The notes under the pieces: generated by a model
Told to the model about the DNA's origin: nothing
What the model saw: the letters and a program-made list of their open reading frames with translations, nothing else
Databases searched by the model: none
Shown here: one piece after another, positions 1 to 4,983 of the stretch
Layout: the number at the start of each line of letters is the position of its first letter
Numbering within the stretch: position 1 is the stretch's first letter
Assembly (NCBI GenBank): GCA_030613125.1
Contig: JAUWMO010000268.1
Location: forward strand, 1-5,018
Length of the DNA stretch: 5,018 nucleotides
Direction of reading: 5' to 3'
Source: Bacteroidota bacterium
GTDB taxonomy: Bacteria; Bacteroidota; Bacteroidia; Bacteroidales; VadinHA17
Program-made: the position numbers and the translations under genes

Positions 1-179
1 ATTGAAGAAGCCAATTCTCTCAGACCTTCCTCATCAAATTTTAATCGTGGTTGGTAGGGATTTGTATCTATTCTGCTTAATTCAACTTTTTTTATTGTAT
101 CAAGTTGTTCAAACCTTTCCCTGTCAGCATCATCAATTAAAGCACTCAGCCCTCTACCTAAAGCGTTTTTCCTTGCCAT
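1..179 (-). CDS. parB: ParB/Spo0J chromosome-partitioning protein, N-terminal part (cut by window edge)
   Basis: Only the first 59 codons are present; the gene continues beyond position 1. ParB binds parS sites near the origin, spreads as a CTP-dependent clamp and stimulates the ATPase of ParA. The translation begins MARKNALGRGLSALI. The ALGRGLSAL box (residues 6-14) is the conserved N-terminal segment that contacts ParA. After a short linker, residues 37-45 read IDTNPYQPR, the characteristic start of the ParB N-terminal (CTP-binding) domain, followed by FDEEGLRELASS. The start is the ATG at 177-179, chosen because the conserved box begins five residues later. The gene lies 78 bp downstream of parA on the same strand, so the two are probably co-transcribed. 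No strong Shine-Dalgarno site precedes it. Family assignment is secure despite truncation; DNA-binding and dimerisation domains cannot be judged. Confidence 0.93.
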   Translation of the reverse strand, partial: MARKNALGRGLSALIDDADRERFEQLDTIKKVELSRIDTNPYQPRLKFDEEGLRELASS

Positions 180-257
180 AAACTCACTTAAATTTTTATT
201 TATTATCAGCGCCAGGCACCTGCATTAATATCATAGATGATCAGGAATCCCAAAAAA

Positions 258-1058
258 TTATTCTATGATCTTTTCAGATGCCGGAATTTTTGTTTTCTCA
301 TTTTTTTGTAATAGCTCCCGTGCCAAATTAAGATAGTTAACCGAGCCTCTGGCACTTGCATCATAAAGCAATGCTGGTTTCCCAAAACTAGGAGCTTCAC
401 TGAGTTTGATATTTCTTTCAATTATGGTATCAAATACCATATCCTGAAAATGTTTTCTTACCTCTTCCACCACTTGATTGGAAAGCCTTAATCTTGAATC
501 ATACATTGTAAGAAGAAAACTTTCAATTTCAAGATCCGGATTCAATCTGGTTTGGATTATTTTAATTGTATTTAACAGTTTTCCTAACCCTTCAAGGGCA
601 AAATATTCACATTGCACCGGTATGATCACAGAGTCGGCTCCCGATAATGCATTTACTGTAAGCAATCCTAATGAAGGAGAACAATCAATAAAAATGAAAT
701 CATAATTATCCCTGACCTTTGCAATAACCTGTTTCAATTTCATTTCCCTGTTAGGCATGTTCAACATTTCTATCTCTGCCCCAACCAAATCAATACTCGA
801 AGGAATCAGGTCTAAGCCTTCGATTTCGCTTGTAAGGATAATATCTTTTGGGTTAATTTCATCCACCAGGCATTCATATATACTGGTTTTAATATTCCTT
901 ACATCAAAACCAATTCCCGATGTTGCATTGGCCTGAGGATCAGCATCAACAATAAGAATTTTATACTCTAAAGCTGCCAGACTTGCTGCAAGGTTGATCG
1001 CTGTTGTGGTTTTTCCAACTCCTCCTTTTTGATTTGCAATTGCTATTGTTTTTCCCAT
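258..1058 (-). CDS. parA: ParA/Soj chromosome-partitioning ATPase
   Basis: A 266-residue MinD/ParA-superfamily P-loop ATPase that moves or positions ParB-parS complexes by ATP-dependent binding to the nucleoid. The deviant Walker A motif KGGVGKTT lies at residues 11-18, with both the signature Lys11 and the P-loop Lys16. The A' motif DADPQ is at 38-42 and Walker B (FIFIDCSPSLG) centres on Asp125. Near the C terminus the segment RNIKLSEAPSFGKP is typical of chromosomal Soj-type ParA. There is no N-terminal helix-turn-helix extension of the kind found in P1/F-plasmid ParA, and the length matches the short chromosomal type. The ATG at 1056-1058 puts the Walker A at the usual distance from the start. 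parB follows after 78 bp. Upstream is a 312-bp divergent spacer with an exact -7 promoter box. The chromosomal role is inferred from type and context. Confidence 0.97.
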   Translation of the reverse strand: MGKTIAIANQKGGVGKTTTAINLAASLAALEYKILIVDADPQANATSGIGFDVRNIKTSIYECLVDEINPKDIILTSEIEGLDLIPSSIDLVGAEIEMLNMPNREMKLKQVIAKVRDNYDFIFIDCSPSLGLLTVNALSGADSVIIPVQCEYFALEGLGKLLNTIKIIQTRLNPDLEIESFLLTMYDSRLRLSNQVVEEVRKHFQDMVFDTIIERNIKLSEAPSFGKPALLYDASARGSVNYLNLARELLQKNEKTKIPASEKIIE

Positions 1059-1115
1059 TCTGTTTTTTTATTTCCACTTAAAAACTTCTACAATTCACTA
1101 TTTTTAATCGAGCTT

Positions 1116-1123
1116 CAAATTTA
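1116..1123 (-). promoter_or_regulatory. Candidate -7 promoter element for parA(B)
   Basis: Read on the minus strand this is TAAATTTG, an exact match to the Bacteroidota primary sigma-factor -7 consensus TAnnTTTG. It lies 57 bp upstream of the parA ATG, giving a leader of roughly 50 nt. No TTTG is found 19-21 bp further upstream, so the -33 element is missing or degenerate. An eight-base box with two free positions recurs by chance in AT-rich DNA, so this is tentative. Confidence 0.35.
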
Positions 1124-1285
1124 CTACAATAAGAATGCCCTCTATTTTTATCCTAAATGGAGTTTTAAACATTTTTTTTGGTTTTATAAACAAATTATTA
1201 ACAAAAAATGATCGCTAATTCTCTTGAAATGGTTATCATGACAAGGAAACAAATGTATAACAGTATGTAAGTCAAGCAAGAAAAA

Positions 1286-1321
1286 AACAAAAAAAATTTT
1301 CTTTGGTATATTTTTTTTGTT
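1286..1321. repeat. A/T-run inverted repeat upstream of lipid kinase
   Basis: AACAAAAAAAAT (1286-1297) is perfectly repeated in inverted orientation as ATTTTTTTTGTT (1310-1321), leaving a 12-nt loop. It sits about 50-85 bp upstream of the lipid kinase start codon. It could be intrinsically curved DNA near a promoter, or a weak hairpin. Because both arms are homopolymer-rich, the symmetry may be accidental. Confidence 0.5.
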
Positions 1322-1370
1322 ACTTGAATTATATTTTCGGGGATAAATCCTCGAGCCATAACCTTATCAA

Positions 1371-2318
1371 ATGAAATCATATGAACCCGAAAGCCCCTGG
1401 CTTGTAGTCGTGAATCCTAATGCCGGCAAACGGAAAGGTGAAAAAGACTGGAAAAAAATATCCGCACTTCTTGATAAGAATTTTCAGTACACTTCAGTAT
1501 TTACTGAAGGAAGGGGACATGCAATTGATCTGGTAGAGAAAAAAATAACAGAGGGGACAAAAAAAATAATTGTAGCCGGTGGTGACGGAACCATGAACGA
1601 GGTTGTGAATGGTGTTTTTTCCCAAACCAGTGTTCCTACCAAAGAGATTACCCTTGGAATGATCACAATCGGAACCGGTAATGATTGGGGAAGAATGTTT
1701 AGTATTCCTAAATCCTATGCAAAAGCAATAGCAACCCTAATAAATTTTAGAACTTATTTGCAGGATGCAGGTGTTGCAAGATATTATCATGGGAAAGAAC
1801 TTCGCAACAGGTTTTTTATTAACATTGCAGGCCTGGGATTTGATGCCTTTGTGGCCAGGGAAATAAATCTGCAGAAAGACAAAGGCAGAACGGGGGTAAT
1901 ACTTTACATAGCCAATATCCTATCGAATTTATGGAGATACAGAAATGTGAATACTCATATAAAAATCGATGATGATGAATTGAAGGATGAAGTCTTTACC
2001 ATCAGTATTGGTATTGGTAAATATAGTGGTGGAGGAATGAAACAAACTCCCAAATCCATTCCTGATGATGGGTTTTTTGACCTGACTGTGATCAAGAAAA
2101 TGAAAAAACTGGAAGTCATCCGAAGCCTGCCAATGCTTTATAATGGAAATATTTTAAGCCATCCTAAAGTGGAATCTTTCAGGGGTAAAAAAATCCGTAT
2201 AACTGCTGAACCAGAAATACATATTGAAGCTGACGGGGAATCGTTAGGCCACTCCCCCATTGAAATAGAGATTATTCCGAGAAGTATTATGGTAATCATC
2301 GGTGACCATCCTTACTGA
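1371..2318 (+). CDS. YegS/Rv2252/BmrU-type lipid kinase (diacylglycerol kinase catalytic domain)
   Basis: A 315-residue cytoplasmic kinase predicted to phosphorylate a membrane lipid such as diacylglycerol, phosphatidylglycerol or a sphingoid lipid; the substrate cannot be read from sequence. The nucleotide-binding domain starts with NPNAGKRKG (residues 15-23). It carries the hallmark GGDGTMNEVVNG (70-81) and then GTGNDWGR (101-108), all intact. The C-terminal beta-rich lobe ends with the conserved EADGE segment (286-290), which normally supplies an acidic catalytic or metal-related residue, followed by PIEIEIIP. No signal peptide or membrane helix is seen. Length of about 300 residues is normal. 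The ATG at 1371 places the first motif at the usual position, although no Shine-Dalgarno site precedes it. The gene stands alone: divergent from parA and convergent with the cyclase gene. It could belong to glycerophospholipid recycling or to Bacteroidota sphingolipid metabolism. Confidence 0.93.
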   Translation: MKSYEPESPWLVVVNPNAGKRKGEKDWKKISALLDKNFQYTSVFTEGRGHAIDLVEKKITEGTKKIIVAGGDGTMNEVVNGVFSQTSVPTKEITLGMITIGTGNDWGRMFSIPKSYAKAIATLINFRTYLQDAGVARYYHGKELRNRFFINIAGLGFDAFVAREINLQKDKGRTGVILYIANILSNLWRYRNVNTHIKIDDDELKDEVFTISIGIGKYSGGGMKQTPKSIPDDGFFDLTVIKKMKKLEVIRSLPMLYNGNILSHPKVESFRGKKIRITAEPEIHIEADGESLGHSPIEIEIIPRSIMVIIGDHPY

Positions 2319-2426
2319 TGAAAGATAAAAGTACTAAGTATAAAAGTTAAAGTACAAAGGTTATAGAATAAGATCTGTTTTTTGAAACTTCCGGGAAATA
2401 CAACCAGAGACCACTCACCTGACATA
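2319..2426. other. Convergent intergenic region
   Basis: The 108-bp space between the stop codons of the lipid kinase and the glutaminyl cyclase should contain termination signals for both. No convincing GC-rich hairpin followed by a T-run was found on either strand. Around 2327-2354 a purine-rich stretch repeats short units such as AAAGTAC and ATAAAAGT, without a clear array. A six-T run at 2378-2383 is not preceded by a stable stem. Confidence 0.5.
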
Positions 2427-3551
2427 TCAATTTTCAATAATCCTGATCTCAAAAAGCTTCGGCCAGTTTTTTCCGGTAATAAACAGGCGGCTATTTTGAT
2501 TGTCATATGCTATGCCATTTAAAACATCCAGCTCAGAATGTTTATCTTCTTCCTTTAACAATCCTTTACAGTCGATATATGCTAAAACCTTACCGTTACC
2601 AGGATCGATCAGGGCAATCAGGTCAGACATGAAAATATTAGCATATACAATACCGTTTATGTATTCGAGTTCATTCAGATTTTGTACCGGACCCTTATCA
2701 TCAAACACCTCTATTTTCGATAATTGAGAAAAATACTTTGGCTCAAGAAAATATAAATAATTGGTTCCGTCACTCATAATCAGGATTTTTCCATCAGTAG
2801 TAATACCCCAGCCCTGAGTGGAGTATTTTATCTGGTTTTGATACTTAAAAGATTTCTTGTCATATACAAACCCTATTTTTGAAGTCCAGGTTAACTGAAA
2901 TATTTTATCTCCAAATATGCAAACGCCTTCTCCAAAAAGGTCAGGAGGCAAATTCAGGCTTGCCGAAAGTTCACCTGTTTGAAGTAATATTTTTCGAAGT
3001 GATGATTTCCCTCTTTGTCCTGTGCTCTCATAAAGAAATCCATCCTCATAGACCAAACCTTGAGTATAGGCCTGAGGGTCATGAGGAAATACATTAACAA
3101 CCTCATACCTATGGCAGGTTGGGATTATATCTGACTTTAAAATTATGGTTAACGATGTTCTTGATCTTAATTCACCGGAATGAAATGCTTCAGCAGTAAT
3201 CTTCTGACTTCCAGGGTTTATATTTTCAGTATTCCAAATATAATCAAATTCATCTTCTTGTAGAATACTTTCCCTTTTGTTATTAATAGTTATACCAATT
3301 GAATCAATTTCATACTCAGGATTTACCTTGATCAGCTTAATGTTTATTTTCTCACCCACAACATAATCGTTTTTATCACCTGGAAATGTAAATCCAAGAA
3401 GTTTCTCCTTAATTTTTTTCTCATTTTTATCAGTATTAGAAGACTCCTTTATCCTGGCTTCTTGTTTATCTGAAGTAATATCACTCTTACAGGCATCTAT
3501 AGCCATAAAGGAAAAGCATATCAATAATGGAATTACCCAGATCCGTATCAT
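2427..3551 (-). CDS. Lipoprotein glutaminyl-peptide cyclotransferase (glutaminyl cyclase) with N-terminal beta-rich extension
   Basis: This 374-residue protein belongs to the plant/bacterial-type glutaminyl cyclase family (five-bladed beta-propeller), which cyclises N-terminal Gln to pyroglutamate. A hydrophobic signal (residues 3-18) ends in IDAC, with Cys21 as the likely lipidated residue; Asp at -2 is atypical for a lipobox. A Lys/Glu/Ser-rich linker (22-50) and a beta-rich, possibly Ig-like segment (about 52-139) precede the cyclase domain (about 146-374). Family motifs are FPHDPQAYTQGL (155-166), YESTGQRG (174-181), FGEG (206-209), LTW (220-222), GWG (247-249), LNELEYINGIVYAN (292-305), LNGIAYD (344-350) and TGKNWPKLFEI (359-369). 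By spacing, the papaya enzyme's active-site residues correspond to Gln164, Glu208, Trp222, Trp248, Asn293 and Lys361; its Trp169 is Phe307 here. It starts 2 bp after the HAD gene, so the two are co-transcribed and probably translationally coupled. Confidence 0.93.
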   Translation of the reverse strand: MIRIWVIPLLICFSFMAIDACKSDITSDKQEARIKESSNTDKNEKKIKEKLLGFTFPGDKNDYVVGEKINIKLIKVNPEYEIDSIGITINNKRESILQEDEFDYIWNTENINPGSQKITAEAFHSGELRSRTSLTIILKSDIIPTCHRYEVVNVFPHDPQAYTQGLVYEDGFLYESTGQRGKSSLRKILLQTGELSASLNLPPDLFGEGVCIFGDKIFQLTWTSKIGFVYDKKSFKYQNQIKYSTQGWGITTDGKILIMSDGTNYLYFLEPKYFSQLSKIEVFDDKGPVQNLNELEYINGIVYANIFMSDLIALIDPGNGKVLAYIDCKGLLKEEDKHSELDVLNGIAYDNQNSRLFITGKNWPKLFEIRIIEN

Positions 3552-3553
3552 AA

Positions 3554-4003
3554 TTATTTCTTCTTTTTTCTTCGTAAATGGAAAATATTTCTAATCCCAG
3601 ATCTTCGAAGATATTTCTCTACTTTGTCCAGGTTTCTTTCAAAACCATCAGGATCCAGCATTTGCCATATAATCCCCCATTCCGGAATACCCCCAAGGTT
3701 TTTATCATCAATATAAATATCCGCATTTATTTTCCTGCTGATGGTTTCATCATACTCTTCTTCAGGGTAATTTTTATTTATCGCATAAAACTCAAGTCCT
3801 TTCCGCCTGCAAAATTCAACAGCCTCGTCCAGTTCTTTACCAGCCCGGTATGTCCATAAGATTAACTGGCAACCTCTTTTTTGAAGTTCTTTTAATGTAT
3901 CAAAGGCAAACAGGATTTCTTTTCCTATCTCAGGATATTTATGTTCAACGATTGTTCCATCAAAATCAACTGCAATCTTAAGATTCAATAATTTTGCATC
4001 CAT
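3554..4003 (-). CDS. Small HAD-superfamily hydrolase, BT0820-like
   Basis: A 149-residue cap-less haloacid dehalogenase-like protein, probably a cytoplasmic phosphatase with unknown substrate. All four HAD motifs are visible: motif I VDFDGT (residues 12-17, nucleophile Asp13 and acid/base Asp15), motif II Thr51 in LWTYRAG, motif III probably Lys91 in SRKINAD, and motif IV YIDDKNLGG (97-105, Asp99 and Asp100). This matches the group of short Bacteroidota HAD proteins represented by Bacteroides thetaiotaomicron BT0820. There is no signal peptide. The C terminus is strongly basic (LRRKKKK). The purine-rich codons of this tail also form the upstream leader of the glutaminyl cyclase gene, which begins 2 bp after the stop. 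The ATG at 4001-4003 is the only start before motif I and follows a candidate promoter by about 22 bp. An enzyme with a disabled active site is unlikely. Confidence 0.9.
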   Translation of the reverse strand: MDAKLLNLKIAVDFDGTIVEHKYPEIGKEILFAFDTLKELQKRGCQLILWTYRAGKELDEAVEFCRRKGLEFYAINKNYPEEEYDETISRKINADIYIDDKNLGGIPEWGIIWQMLDPDGFERNLDKVEKYLRRSGIRNIFHLRRKKKK

Positions 4004-4025
4004 AAAATAGATAAAGTTGAAAAGC

Positions 4026-4056
4026 CAAAATTAAAGAACTCATTGCATTAATAAAA
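4026..4056 (-). promoter_or_regulatory. Candidate Bacteroidota promoter for the HAD-glutaminyl cyclase pair
   Basis: On the minus strand the -7 box TAATTTTG (4033 to 4026) matches TAnnTTTG exactly. A TTTT (4056 to 4053), three of four bases of the TTTG -33 box, lies 19 bp upstream, the expected spacing. Transcription would start near 4020, leaving a leader of about 15 nt before the ATG at 4003. This is the best-formed promoter in the window, but it was found by eye only. Confidence 0.45.
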
Positions 4057-4163
4057 TTATCTTCCTTAAAAAATTCCCGGCAGTTAACCCGAAAAATTAC
4101 CTTCGGTGAGCTCGCAAGCCCGGTTCACAGAATTTTTCGCCATTTATGGCTGACTGATGCAAT
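4042..4163. repeat. Nested inverted-repeat element with GC-rich core
   Basis: Several inverted repeats are nested in the spacer between the HAD and DUF1080 genes. The outer arms are ATTGCAT (4042-4048) and ATGCAAT (4157-4163). The inner arms are CGAAAAATT (4090-4098) and AATTTTTCG (4131-4139), a perfect 9-bp match. Inside these lies a second stem, GTGA (4106-4109) with TCAC (4125-4128). Next to them is the near-palindrome GCCATTTATGGC (4139-4150). The arm GAATTTTT (4130-4137) could instead pair with AAAAATTC (4069-4076). The core 4100-4130 is about 65 percent G+C in an otherwise AT-rich spacer. It resembles a REP- or MITE-like palindromic element. No target-site duplication is evident, and the outer pair may be chance. 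Confidence 0.5.
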
Positions 4164-4200
4164 AAAATTTAATATTATAAAATACCGATTCCATTTTAAC

Positions 4201-4229
4201 TTGCATATGTGTACTTTTTATTACTTTTA
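4201..4229 (+). promoter_or_regulatory. Candidate promoter for the DUF1080 gene
   Basis: TTG (4201-4203) lies 18 bp upstream of TACTTTTA (4222-4229), a seven-of-eight match to counting all positions of TAnnTTTG (final G replaced by A). The arrangement approximates the Bacteroidota promoter, giving a leader of roughly 25-30 nt before the ATG at 4265. A second similar box, TAACTTTA (4241-4248), is a weaker alternative. Confidence 0.3.
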
Positions 4230-4240
4230 TTCGGTAATAA
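4218..4240. repeat. Operator-like inverted repeat overlapping the DUF1080 promoter candidate
   Basis: TTATTAC (4218-4224) and GTAATAA (4234-4240) are perfect 7-bp inverted arms separated by 9 bp. The left arm overlaps the proposed -7 box, a position where a dimeric repressor could act. No regulator gene is present in the window, and short AT-rich arms like these can arise by chance. Confidence 0.35.
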
Positions 4241-4264
4241 TAACTTTAATAAACACTGAGAAAA

Positions 4265-4867
4265 ATGAAACAAGGAATTTTTATACTGCTTTTATTCTGT
4301 ATCAGTTTAACTACTAATGCACAAACATTGGAACCTGAGTTACAAAAGATATTCAACGGGAAAGATCTTAGTGGCTGGCAAGAACCTCAAAACAATATAT
4401 GGTGGACCATTCATGATGGTGTTTTATCAGCAACCAGTGGTCCCGAAAAGAAAGGTTCTATTCTCTGGACTGACAAAATTTACAAAGATTTTATAATGCA
4501 ATTCGATTTCCGGTTTGGCAAAGGCACTGTCGACTCAGGTGTTTTCATTCGTTCAGACAATGAACAGATCCAGCTCGGCATTTCAGGCAGTCGGAAACGG
4601 GACATGAGTTGCTCTCCATATATCGGCAGTTTAGGGGACTATCCGGTTGAAGCAGAAGGCGTAGAAGATCTTCTTAAGAAAGAGGACTGGAACGCAATTA
4701 AGATCAAAGCGAAAGGAAATGCCTACACAGTATGGCTTAATGGGAAACAGGTACTGAACTACGAATCAGATACAGCTATCGAACAAGGAGCTATCGGACT
4801 TCAACTTCACTCTAATAAGGAAATGCAGAATGATTTTCGCAATATTTTGTGTGCCGAACTACCTTGA
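4265..4867 (+). CDS. Secreted DUF1080 / 3-keto-disaccharide hydrolase-like protein
   Basis: A 200-residue exported protein consisting of one DUF1080 (PF06439) domain, a concanavalin-like beta-sandwich. Some characterised members cleave 3-keto-glycosides, but many are untested, so the substrate here is unknown. The signal peptide is residues 1-19 (hydrophobic core IFILLLFCISL), with predicted signal peptidase I cleavage after TNA, leaving Gln20 as the new N terminus. Domain landmarks are IFNGKDLSGW (29-38), DGVLSAT (51-57), FIMQFDFRF (76-84), DSGVFIRS (90-97), WNAIKIKAKGNAYTVWLNGK (142-161), GAIGLQLHS (175-183) and DFRNI (190-194). Length is that of a complete single-domain member. The ATG at 4265 directly precedes the signal peptide; only an A-rich leader lies upstream. 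The gene is divergent from the HAD-cyclase pair, and no oxidoreductase, SusCD or glycoside hydrolase gene is next to it in this window. Confidence 0.92.
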   Translation: MKQGIFILLLFCISLTTNAQTLEPELQKIFNGKDLSGWQEPQNNIWWTIHDGVLSATSGPEKKGSILWTDKIYKDFIMQFDFRFGKGTVDSGVFIRSDNEQIQLGISGSRKRDMSCSPYIGSLGDYPVEAEGVEDLLKKEDWNAIKIKAKGNAYTVWLNGKQVLNYESDTAIEQGAIGLQLHSNKEMQNDFRNILCAELP

Positions 4868-4890
4868 TATCGGCTTATTGCCGGAAATCA
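4865..4890 (+). terminator. Weak hairpin at the end of the DUF1080 gene
   Basis: CGGC (4871-4874) pairs with GCCG (4880-4883) around a TTATT loop. After an internal loop, TGAT (4865-4868) can pair with ATCA (4887-4890). The structure overlaps the stop codon and is not followed by a good T-run, only TTTT a few bases later, so a terminator role is doubtful. Confidence 0.25.
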
Positions 4891-4920
4891 GCACATTTTG
4901 TTGCAATCATCCAAAATTCA

Positions 4921-4983
4921 TGGTGAAACCTCCATGTATAAAAGTACACAAAAGATGATAATTAAAATATGGAGGTTCCATCG
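4921..4983. repeat. Long imperfect hairpin / inverted repeat downstream of DUF1080
   Basis: AACCTCCAT (4927-4935) and ATGGAGGTT (4969-4977) are perfect 9-bp inverted arms. After one mismatch (4926/4978) the stem continues as TGGTG (4921-4925) with CCATC-G (4979-4983), including two G-U pairs. The loop of roughly 30 nt is AT-rich. No gene is recognised in 4868-5018. The element could be a terminator-like or REP-like palindrome, the end of a mobile element, or a leader structure of a gene beyond the right edge. Confidence 0.55.

Larger units (their letters stand above)
1059..1370. other. Divergent intergenic region between parA and the lipid kinase gene
   Basis: This 312-bp spacer is very AT-rich and has long A and T runs. 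It should contain the promoters for parA (leftward) and the lipid kinase (rightward). On the minus strand an exact TAnnTTTG box occurs at 1116-1123. On the plus strand only degenerate -7 candidates are seen around 1330-1339, with no TTTG at the right distance. An A/T inverted repeat lies at 1286-1321. No palindrome of parS type and no RNA gene was recognised. Short open frames on both strands have low-complexity, Phe/Ile/Lys-rich translations and appear non-coding. Confidence 0.6.

Noticed and set aside
478..705. Plus-strand open frame inside parA, and similar frames at 1484-1666, 2312-2506, 2500-2727, 2879-3097 and 3578-3859
   Set aside because: All lie antisense to or overlapping well-supported genes, and none shows a recognisable domain or initiation region.
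1029..1211. 60-residue plus-strand open frame rich in Phe, Tyr and Lys
   Set aside because: It begins antisense to the parA Walker A region and continues through AT-rich spacer. The composition is what noncoding AT-rich DNA gives.
1..1370. Possible parS site near parAB
   Set aside because: No 14-16 bp palindrome with a central CACGTG-type core was found by eye; parS may lie outside the window.
1198..1380. 60-residue minus-strand open frame with a hydrophobic stretch, overlapping the lipid kinase start
   Set aside because: The translation is low-complexity and mostly reads through A/T runs. It has no family resemblance, and it overlaps the lipid kinase start and the probable promoter region.
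2327..2354. Short tandem repeat array or CRISPR-like repeats after the lipid kinase
   Set aside because: The repeated units (AAAGTAC, ATAAAAGT) are only 7-8 bases, irregularly spaced and few.
4042..4163. RNA attenuator or riboswitch in the HAD-cyclase leader
   Set aside because: The best promoter candidate (4026-4056) starts transcription near 4020, which leaves the palindromic region upstream and untranscribed in that direction.
4208..4950. DUF1080 gene as cargo of a transposon with terminal inverted repeats
   Set aside because: The 11-bp arms are within chance expectation, no transposase is present, and no target-site duplication is seen next to the arms.
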